Assembly: GCA_018823175.1 (NCBI GenBank) | Contig: JAHJIY010000062.1 | Span: 56,010 to 120,009 of the forward strand | Reading direction: 5' to 3' | Source: Pseudomonadota bacterium | GTDB taxonomy: Bacteria; Desulfobacterota; Desulfobulbia; Desulfobulbales; JAHJIY01 | Length of the DNA stretch: 64,000 nucleotides | Made by a program: the position numbers and the translations under genes | The notes under the pieces: generated by a model | What the model was told of the DNA's origin: nothing | Database searches by the model: none | Seen by the model: only the letters and a program-made list of their open reading frames with translations | In this document: one piece after another, positions 37,982 through 44,246 of the stretch | Layout of the letters: each line of letters begins with the position of its first letter | Numbering within the stretch: position 1 is the first letter of the stretch

Positions 37982-38131
37982 TTAAAACAAGGTATAGACA
38001 AACGGGGCAATCGCTGTGCCGCTGGTCATAACTATCAGAATACCGAACAATAAGAGAACGATGATAATCGGCAGAAGCCAGAATTTCTTTCTGGTTTTCA
38101 GAAACAGCCACAAATCTTTGATAAATTCCAT
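37982..38131 (-). CDS. DUF5989 small membrane protein
   Basis: This 49-residue protein starts MEFIKDLWLFLKTRKKFW, continues with one strongly hydrophobic helix (LLPIIIVLLLFGILIV) and ends with GTAIAPFVYTLF. I recognise the pattern of DUF5989, a family that accompanies O-carbamoyltransferases and SxtJ-like proteins. It ends 9 bp before the carbamoyltransferase start, so the two are translated from one message. A membrane-tethering or accessory role for the enzyme is an inference. It is easily missed because it is short and is overlapped by a false extension of the carbamoyltransferase. Confidence 0.85.
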   Translation of the reverse strand: MEFIKDLWLFLKTRKKFWLLPIIIVLLLFGILIVMTSGTAIAPFVYTLF

Positions 38132-38167
38132 TTCAAATCCGTTTAATAAGCCTGCAATAATAAGTTA

Positions 38168-38326
38168 GTGTCTGTCCAAAAAAGAGGATTTTTATTCGAG
38201 AACGAGGAGCTAGGATTTTGAAAAGCACCCTGACGGGTATAAACTCCGCGGACTGGTGTCCGTGAGCACTTTCAAAGAACGAAGCGACGACGTTATCGGA
38301 GAAAAAGACCATTCATGGACAGGCAC
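38168..38326. mobile_element. 159-bp MITE-like element, copy 1
   Basis: The ends are the imperfect inverted repeat GTGTCTGTCCA / TGGACAGGCAC. It is flanked on both sides by the six-base sequence AAGTTA, a likely target duplication. It has no coding capacity. A copy with two substitutions lies at 38756-38914 in the same orientation. The right-hand flank supplies the stop codon of the SxtJ-like gene. Confidence 0.8.
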
Positions 38327-38329
38327 AAG

Positions 38330-38701
38330 TTAAAAAGGTTTGTCCAGATCATCAGAAATAAAAAGATGATTTCGTTCAATAAAAACTGATCCTCGACCTG
38401 CCTTCCAGTTCTTAAGCCCCATGGCGTCTTTTCCAGCTAATCTACGGGCCAAGCCGACCGGCGTAACCACCAGGAAAAACACCCCGGCAAGAACGATTTT
38501 TGAGACTACTAAACCAAGTACATGAGATAGCCCAAACCATGGCCCACTCAAAGGAGAAAAAATAACGGGCAAGGTCATGACCAGAACTAAAACAATTATG
38601 GAACAGACAAGATAGAGATTATTAGCAGTAACCAAAGTAGTCAACAGCAGAATGAGAACGAGGGCCAAACCGGTATCTTTACTTCGATCCATATTTTTCA
38701 T
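38330..38701 (-). CDS. SxtJ-family membrane protein
   Basis: This 123-residue protein has three hydrophobic segments (about 10-28, 30-48, 60-85), then the conserved soluble tail GLARRLAGKD with a Trp-Lys motif, and ends ISDDLDKPF. SxtJ-like proteins are found beside carbamoyltransferases, first named in the saxitoxin cluster. The start at 38701 has GAGG eight bases upstream. It is bracketed by two copies of a 159-bp MITE-like element, and its stop codon lies in the flank duplication of copy 1, so the element inserted exactly at the gene end. About 200 bp, mostly element, now separates it from DUF5989. Confidence 0.85.
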   Translation of the reverse strand: MKNMDRSKDTGLALVLILLLTTLVTANNLYLVCSIIVLVLVMTLPVIFSPLSGPWFGLSHVLGLVVSKIVLAGVFFLVVTPVGLARRLAGKDAMGLKNWKAGRGSVFIERNHLFISDDLDKPF

Positions 38702-38755
38702 ATCAAACCTCAGCCATGGCCTTATAGTTCCCACAGGATAAAAGAAGATTGCCTA

Positions 38756-38914
38756 GTGTCTGTCCAAAAAAGAGGATTTTTATTCGAGAACGAGGAGCTA
38801 GGATTTTGAAAAGCACCCTGACGGGTATAAACTCCGCGGACTGGTGTCCGTGAGCACTTTCAAAGAACGAAGCAACGACGTTATCGGAGAAAAAGACCAT
38901 TTATGGACAGGCAC
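38756..38914. mobile_element. 159-bp MITE-like element, copy 2
   Basis: It is identical to copy 1 except for two substitutions, with the same length, orientation and terminal inverted repeats. The flanks (TGCCTA and TATCTA) match only partly, so a target duplication is uncertain. It lies 55 bp upstream of the SxtJ-like start and may separate that gene from its original promoter. Confidence 0.8.
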
Positions 38915-38963
38915 TATCTAAACATTCTGCCCAGATAACTGGACAATAATTTAAAGATAACAT

Positions 38964-40355
38964 TTAGACAACAACCTTGATCTTGGGAAAAATTCCCTTA
39001 AATTTCTCGGCCAAAGCTCCTCTGGCCACCTCCTCGCCATGGACCAGTCTGATCTCTGTTGGTTTAATCCGCATCCGGCCGATAAAACCGACCAGATTTG
39101 CCTGATCGGCATGGGCTGAATAACCGCTGGTCGTCGTGACCACCGCCCTGATCGTCACCTTGCGACCATCGAGATAAACGTAACCGTTGGTCGGACCATA
39201 GTGCTGAATTTCCCGGCCGGTGGTGCCTTTGGCCTGATAGCCGACAAAGAGGATATCGGTGGTCGGCTCCCCGCTAAAGGCCTTAAGATAATTGACGATC
39301 CGGCCGCCAGTGCACATGCCGCTGGCTGCAAGAACGATGCAGGGAACCTTACGGTTTTTAATATAATCGATAGTCGCCAGATGGTCCTGATGGCTATCCA
39401 CCGTGGTCAGTTGCTCAAATGACAAGGGATGGCGGCCGGACCGCAGTTTCCGCTGGGCCTCCTGGTCCCAGAACGGACGGAGTTGTTTATAAACCTCGGT
39501 GAATTTTGCAGCCAGAGGGGAATCGACAATGATCTCGATATCGTCCCATGGTTTACCGCAGGCCACCGTCTTTTCCCGATATTGATGGATAATTTCCTCC
39601 AGTTCGTAAAGCAGCTCCTGGGTCCGGCCGATACTGAAGGCCGGGATCAGCACCACCCCGCAATCGGCCAAGGCCCTTTCCAGACATCCCTTGAGAATCT
39701 GCCGCCTCTCCTTGCGCCCCTCATGGATACGGTCGCCATAGGTCGACTCAAGCACCACCAGATCTGCCTTGTAGGGCGACCGGGGCGACGGCAGCAATGG
39801 CGTATAGGGCGGACCCAGATCACCGGAAAAGACAATTGTCTGCTCAGCTCCATTCTGCCGCCATTTGCACTCGATAAAGGCGGAGCCCAGGATATGACCC
39901 GCTTTCTGAAGTTTAACGCTTAAACCGGTCGCGGCACCGGTCAGCTTGATTTCCTGCAATTCCTTATAAGGGAGCGGCCGAATCATCTGCTTGATTTGCT
40001 TGAGAAACCGGTCAATCAATCGCTTATCTCTGGTAAAACCGATCTTCAGGGCATCGGCCATCACCAGCGGCAAGAGGATCGCCGACGGCTCCGAGCAGAA
40101 AACCGGCCCGGTAAACCCTGCCGCGATCAGGTAAGGCAACCGACCGCAATGATCGATATGGACATGGGTCAGGACCAGGGCTCGAACCTTGTCGAGCGGA
40201 AAATCGATCTCCGGCTCGCTGTGTCCCTCGCCCTGGGTCAGACCGCAGTCGATCAGAATGGAGTTATGCGGATCAACGATCAGTTCGTGGCAGGAACCGG
40301 TCACCTGCTGGTGACCGCCGTGGTGGATAATTTGCGGATAGATTGAGTCAGTCAT
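38964..40355 (-). CDS. MBL-fold beta-CASP ribonuclease-like protein (CPSF73/Ysh1 family)
   Basis: This 463-residue protein has the metallo-beta-lactamase motif LTHVHIDHCGRLPYL near residue 60, AGHILGSAFIE and VFSGDLG, then the beta-CASP domain with ESTYGDRIHEG, LIPAFSIGRTQELLY, ASSGMCTGGRI-like AASGMCTGGRIVNYL and the late His in TTSGYSAHADQ. All metal ligands are present. Bacterial members are predicted RNA or nucleic-acid processing nucleases. It is transcribed toward the SxtJ cassette and divergently from the methyltransferase operon, across a 585-bp AT-rich gap. Confidence 0.92.
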   Translation of the reverse strand: MTDSIYPQIIHHGGHQQVTGSCHELIVDPHNSILIDCGLTQGEGHSEPEIDFPLDKVRALVLTHVHIDHCGRLPYLIAAGFTGPVFCSEPSAILLPLVMADALKIGFTRDKRLIDRFLKQIKQMIRPLPYKELQEIKLTGAATGLSVKLQKAGHILGSAFIECKWRQNGAEQTIVFSGDLGPPYTPLLPSPRSPYKADLVVLESTYGDRIHEGRKERRQILKGCLERALADCGVVLIPAFSIGRTQELLYELEEIIHQYREKTVACGKPWDDIEIIVDSPLAAKFTEVYKQLRPFWDQEAQRKLRSGRHPLSFEQLTTVDSHQDHLATIDYIKNRKVPCIVLAASGMCTGGRIVNYLKAFSGEPTTDILFVGYQAKGTTGREIQHYGPTNGYVYLDGRKVTIRAVVTTTSGYSAHADQANLVGFIGRMRIKPTEIRLVHGEEVARGALAEKFKGIFPKIKVVV

Positions 40356-40940
40356 GATCGATTACAGAGTCCGGATTAATTTCCTTGGACATAGTTGATG
40401 ATCTAATTCCGGCTGGATTACCAAAATCAAGATATTACAACTGCCAAGGGGAAAAAACTCGTTACTATTTACTCGTTACTTGTCACTATCATATAAATTG
40501 CCCGGATTTCAGGTTCACCAAACTCCGCAAAGCGAGTACTCCCCGCGCAACATCAATCAATAACAGATGTAAACTAACCTACAAATTTACATTGAGCAAT
40601 CAGTGATTCACTTCGATCCACCCGCAAAAAAAACCTACTCAAAAAACAAACCAGCCTTTTTCTCTGGCCAAACCCAAAGCGCCAACACCCAACATGTGCA
40701 ACAACATGATAAACAAATAACGCAAGTTACTAATCACAAAAATTATAATGATATCAATATAATATATATTATGCTAAACATATTGTTATACAAATAATTA
40801 TAAAATGGTTAATTATAATTTGCCTTTCCGCCTAATTTTTCCTAATAAAAAATACTTAATCCGCAATCGTTAGCCACAGAATTTATCCGAATACCGTCTG
40901 CTATAAATTGCCCCCAAATTTTCAGGAGATCCATTTCAAG
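40356..40940. other. AT-rich intergenic region upstream of the methyltransferase operon
   Basis: It holds heptamer units at 40457-40491 and a very AT-rich stretch at 40700-40860 with the motif shared with the ABC importer promoter. No gene is convincing; the open frames are short and of atypical composition. Composition and position suggest the regulatory region of the operon that starts at 40941. Confidence 0.6.
40773..40798. promoter_or_regulatory. Candidate operator shared with the ABC importer promoter
   Basis: GCTAAACATATTGTTATACA (40773-40792, continuing AATAAT) differs from 26687-26711 by single-base indels only. It contains TTGTTATACAA at 40783-40793. It lies about 150 bp before the methyltransferase start. 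Confidence 0.5.
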
Positions 40941-41705
40941 ATGAGAACCAGATCAGATATCACCAATTCCAAGGTCGTCGAACATTTCACCGCGAGGACC
41001 GACAAGTATGACGACTCAAGCAAATGGTGTACCGACCTGACCATGCTCGCCAAGGTCTTCAGCCATCTTGCCCCCTCCGCCGAATCAGTGGTCCTTGATG
41101 TGGCCTGCGGCACCGGTCTGGTCAGCAAGACATTTCAGGGCAAGGTTAGAAAGCTGGTCGGGGTGGATCTTACCGAGGCAATGTTCAACAAGGGCAAGGT
41201 CTTTACCGACGGGTTGGTCCATTCCTCGGCTGAATGCCTGCCCTTTAAAAACGACGCCTTTGACCTGGCGATCGAACGTCAGGGCATCCAGTTCATGGAC
41301 GCGGCGGCGGCGGTTTCTGAAATGGTTCGCGCCACCAGGCCAAACGGCAAGATCTGCCTGATCCAGCTTTGCGCCTACGGGGAAGAAGATCAGGATGAGT
41401 ATTTTGAAATTCTTCGGCTACGTAACCCGGCCCGCAAGAATTTTTTCCTGCGGGAAGACCTGGCCACTTTGCTGAAAGATGCTGGCTGCGCCGAGGTTGA
41501 GGTGATCGACTATATTTCGGAGGAAAATGTTGATCGCTGGTCGGACCATGGGGCAATCAGAGATGAACGAAGGGCCGGGATCAGGGATGTCTACCGCCAT
41601 GCCTCGCCGGGCTTTAATAAATATCATGCCGTCAGGCTGGAGGAAAACGGGACAATTGTCGACCGGATGCTGTTCGGGATCGCGGTCGGCACCGTCTCAT
41701 CCTGA
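40941..41705 (+). CDS. Class I SAM-dependent methyltransferase
   Basis: This 254-residue cytoplasmic protein has a Rossmann-type fold: motif I VVLDVACGTGLVSKTF, motif II acidic Asp in LVGVDLTEAM, and FKNDAFDLAIERQGIQFM as motif IV. Its core resembles UbiE-type small-molecule methyltransferases and the C-terminal methyltransferase half of the fusion protein encoded four genes downstream (LDVCCGSGVVGASFKGKV against LDVACGTGLVSKTFQGKV), suggesting they act on related substrates or share ancestry. The ATG at 40941 has AGGAG 12 bases upstream. It is the first gene of an eight-gene operon. Confidence 0.88.
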   Translation: MRTRSDITNSKVVEHFTARTDKYDDSSKWCTDLTMLAKVFSHLAPSAESVVLDVACGTGLVSKTFQGKVRKLVGVDLTEAMFNKGKVFTDGLVHSSAECLPFKNDAFDLAIERQGIQFMDAAAAVSEMVRATRPNGKICLIQLCAYGEEDQDEYFEILRLRNPARKNFFLREDLATLLKDAGCAEVEVIDYISEENVDRWSDHGAIRDERRAGIRDVYRHASPGFNKYHAVRLEENGTIVDRMLFGIAVGTVSS

Positions 41706-41728
41706 AAAACACCGGTCAAGGCGGCTTT

Positions 41729-41785
41729 TATACCGCAAGGGCATAAGTTTCGTTTGAGCCGACAAGCGGCTCAACTCATCTTTAA
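41729..41785 (+). repeat. Dispersed hairpin repeat, copy R4
   Basis: It is nearly identical to R3, with stem-loop TTGAGCCG-ACAAG-CGGCTCAA and flanks GCATAAGTTTCG and CTCATCTTTAA. It lies inside the operon, between the methyltransferase and Trm112-like genes, so it is probably transcribed. Confidence 0.75.
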
Positions 41786-41812
41786 CCTTTACGAAATTAG
41801 CGGAGTGCAACC

Positions 41813-41980
41813 ATGGTTGATCAAGATTTACTGGAAATACTTGCCTGCCCCAAATGCAAAGGGGAGGTCAAACTTAACAATGAACAAAACGGTCTGTTCT
41901 GTAGCGCCTGCCGCCTGCTTTACGAGATCCGCAACGATATCCCGATAATGCTGGTCGATGAGGCCAAAAAAGTCGACTGA
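41813..41980 (+). CDS. Trm112-like zinc-ribbon protein (YcaR/UPF0434 family)
   Basis: This 55-residue protein reads LLEILACPKCKGEVKL, then LFCSACRLLYEIRNDIPIML. The CPKC and CSAC pairs form a small zinc site. In eukaryotes and archaea Trm112 is an activating subunit of several methyltransferases; the role of bacterial relatives is less defined. Its location between a methyltransferase and the B12-radical SAM gene, with another methyltransferase downstream, makes an activator role attractive but unproven. GGAG lies seven bases before the ATG at 41813. It is too short for most gene-calling cut-offs. Confidence 0.88.
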   Translation: MVDQDLLEILACPKCKGEVKLNNEQNGLFCSACRLLYEIRNDIPIMLVDEAKKVD

Positions 41981-42013
41981 GCGATCAATGTTTGACTGAG
42001 GAGGAAAAAGATA

Positions 42014-43684
42014 ATGTCTGATAAGCGTTCCCTCGCCCCGGAGCTGTATGCCCAGGCGACCAGTAAAAATGATTTGCGACTGATGTCGATCATGCGTGAG
42101 CAGGACCAGTCGCCGGTGCCGACCGACCAAAACCTGCCGGCTATCACCCTGCTGGTCGGGCCAAGCCCTTTCACCATGCCGCGCGGCTGGGAGTTTTTCC
42201 TGACCTCGCCTTATGAAGGGGTCACCTATATCGCCACCGTCCTCCATAACGCCGGCTACCCGGTGCGGATTGTCGATGTCCGCTATGCGGTTGATCCCTT
42301 AAACAAGGCCTTCCGCCAGATCATGACCGGGACCGAGGTCCTCGGCATCGCCACCTTTGAGGACAATTTTCCCTTTACCCGGGAGCTGATTGCCAAAGTC
42401 AAGGAAGCTGAGCCGAAGATGCCGATTATCTGTGGCGGCTCGCTGGCCACCTCCTCACCCCATATCTTCATGGAATATACTAAAACGGACATCGCGGTAA
42501 TTTCAGAAGGCGAGCTGACCATCCTTGAATTGCTGGACAGTTACCGGCGAGGAAAATGGGACAGTGAACTGGCCACGATTAACGGGATCAGTTACCGGAA
42601 CGACGAAGGAGAAGTCTGCCGGACCGCGCCACGCGGCCAGATGACCGACCTGGACTGCCTGCCCCGGATGCGCCTTGATCTCTGGCCCCAGGCCAAAGAC
42701 CCCAGGGGCCTCCAGCCCCAGATCATCGCCTCCTACAGCCGGGGGTGCAAAATGGATTGCGCCTTCTGTTTCCGGACTACGCCTCAGGTCGCTTATAAAT
42801 CTCAGGAAAAACTGGCGGCCGATCTGGCCTGGCTCAAAGGGCAATACAACACCGATTTTATCTTTTTTACCGACCTCACTTTTAACTCCAGCAAGCAACG
42901 CTCCCTTGATGTCTGCGAGGTAATCGGCCAGTACGATCTGCGCTGGACCTGCCTGACCAAATGCGCCAATGTCGACCGACCGCAACTTGAGGCGATGCAG
43001 AAGTCGGGCTGCGACATCGCCCTGTTCGGGGTTGAGTCCCTCGGCGCCAATGCTCTAAAATCAGTGCGTAAACCCACTACCGAAAACATCAGTATCAAGG
43101 CGATGGAAATGAGTCTGGCAGCCGGAGTTCGCTTCGGCGCCCTGTTGATTGTCGGTCTGCCCGGTGAAGAGGCTGACACCCTGATGCATATGGCGGACTG
43201 GGCCGAGGAGCACAACAATGTGACCCGGGTCAAATATCTCTCGGCGATGCCTGGTACCACGGTCTACAACAACGTGCTCGAAAACGGCCAGATCAAGAGC
43301 GAACTTGACCATCTTAACTGGCTGTCAGTTGAACAGGCCCTTTACGAGGATGAATTCCTCAACCTGAGCGGCTTGCCGGAAAAAACCATTCGGCAGGGGT
43401 ACAAAAGGATGTATGACGCCTATCAGCCGGGACCGGTGATGGACTTCAACCATTTCCCGGACAACTTCCAATACTTCCACCCTAACCCGGATGATGCCAA
43501 GCAAAGCAGTATCGATTACGCCGGACCAGGCTGGCGGGCAAAATTCAGTTCAGCCGGACCACCACTCACCCCCGGCAGCGAGAGATTCACCCTCGACCAG
43601 ACCGGTCCGGAGGGAGCAGACAAGGTCGGCGCCGCCGAAGTGGAATGCAACGCCAAAAAAATGGGCAAAAAAACCAAAAAGTAA
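42014..43684 (+). CDS. B12-binding radical SAM protein
   Basis: This 556-residue enzyme has an N-terminal cobalamin-binding Rossmann domain (about 45-180: LTSPYEGVTYIATVLHNAGY, ICGGSLATSSP, ISEGELTILELL) and a radical SAM domain with the cluster motif CKMDCAFC (C245, C249, C252) preceded by IIASYSRG. A tail of about 80 residues, rich in Pro, Gly and Lys, follows. Such enzymes perform radical methylations, ring contractions or other rearrangements on peptides and small molecules. The reaction here is unknown. GAGGAGG-type sequence lies upstream of the ATG, 33 bp after the Trm112-like stop. Confidence 0.9.
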   Translation: MSDKRSLAPELYAQATSKNDLRLMSIMREQDQSPVPTDQNLPAITLLVGPSPFTMPRGWEFFLTSPYEGVTYIATVLHNAGYPVRIVDVRYAVDPLNKAFRQIMTGTEVLGIATFEDNFPFTRELIAKVKEAEPKMPIICGGSLATSSPHIFMEYTKTDIAVISEGELTILELLDSYRRGKWDSELATINGISYRNDEGEVCRTAPRGQMTDLDCLPRMRLDLWPQAKDPRGLQPQIIASYSRGCKMDCAFCFRTTPQVAYKSQEKLAADLAWLKGQYNTDFIFFTDLTFNSSKQRSLDVCEVIGQYDLRWTCLTKCANVDRPQLEAMQKSGCDIALFGVESLGANALKSVRKPTTENISIKAMEMSLAAGVRFGALLIVGLPGEEADTLMHMADWAEEHNNVTRVKYLSAMPGTTVYNNVLENGQIKSELDHLNWLSVEQALYEDEFLNLSGLPEKTIRQGYKRMYDAYQPGPVMDFNHFPDNFQYFHPNPDDAKQSSIDYAGPGWRAKFSSAGPPLTPGSERFTLDQTGPEGADKVGAAEVECNAKKMGKKTKK

Positions 43685-43715
43685 TGGACTCATAAAAAGT
43701 TCATCTAAAACTTAA

Positions 43716-43781
43716 GATGGCTAAGCAAAAAGTTTGAGATCCCGCCACGATGCAGTAGGTCGGACTTTTTGCGACGCCATC
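43716..43781. repeat. Imperfect hairpin between the radical SAM and rubrerythrin-like genes
   Basis: GATGGCTAAGCAAAAAGT (43716-43733) pairs with ACTTTTTGCGACGCCATC (43764-43781) at 15 of 18 positions around a loop of about 30 bases. It lies inside the operon and could attenuate transcription or stabilise the message. It may also be an inserted repeat. Confidence 0.6.
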
Positions 43782-43808
43782 AAGAAGTAAAGCAGAGGAC
43801 CATAAGAG

Positions 43809-44246
43809 ATGAATCAGGATTTTGAAGGACTTGCGACCCACACCTGCCTGAAAAAGGCCTTTGCGAAAGAAGCGGGGACCAGTAATCGCTATCTCTATTT
43901 TGCCAAAATTGCCGAGATCGAGGGTTCCCCCGAAGCGGCCCAGGTTTTTCGTGACCTGGCTGAAAGCAGTATCTGCAACTCCCACGGCACCCTTGATTTC
44001 CTGAAACGGGTCGGCGACCCCGAGACCGATCTGGCAATCGGCGAAACCGACCGCAATCTCACCTCGGCGATTTCGGCCGAGACCGAGGAATATTCGGAAA
44101 TATATCCCCTGATGCAGGAAGCGATCAAACGGGAAGGCTTTCTTGACATTGCCAATTGGCTGCAAACCCTGGCCAAGCAAAAAAAGGTGCATGTCGAGAA
44201 ATTAAAAAACGCCCTTGCACAATTTAACCAATTGCATGGAAAGTGA
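43809..44246 (+). CDS. Rubrerythrin-like ferritin-fold protein with reduced iron-ligand set
   Basis: This 145-residue four-helix protein aligns with rubrerythrin over its full length (KEAGTSNRYLYFAKIAEIEG, ETEEYSEIYPLMQEAIKREG, IANWLQTLAKQKKVHVEKL) but lacks the C-terminal rubredoxin domain. By my alignment Glu21, Glu91, Glu94 and His128 match iron ligands, while the second-helix Glu-x-x-His pair is absent (AESSICNSHG) and the last-helix Glu is Lys125. A normal di-iron peroxidase centre is therefore doubtful. It could be a structural or electron-transfer partner in this operon. Its stop overlaps the start of the GyrB-methyltransferase gene. Confidence 0.8.
   Translation: MNQDFEGLATHTCLKKAFAKEAGTSNRYLYFAKIAEIEGSPEAAQVFRDLAESSICNSHGTLDFLKRVGDPETDLAIGETDRNLTSAISAETEEYSEIYPLMQEAIKREGFLDIANWLQTLAKQKKVHVEKLKNALAQFNQLHGK

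Noticed and set aside
37974..38111. 46-residue N-terminal extension of the carbamoyltransferase
   Set aside because: It overlaps the DUF5989 gene in another frame, and ATG 37973 has a good ribosome site and the family N-terminus.
40385..40797. Two short open frames upstream of the methyltransferase operon
   Set aside because: Their composition is low-complexity and AT-rich, no family is recognisable, and they overlap the heptamer units and the candidate operator.
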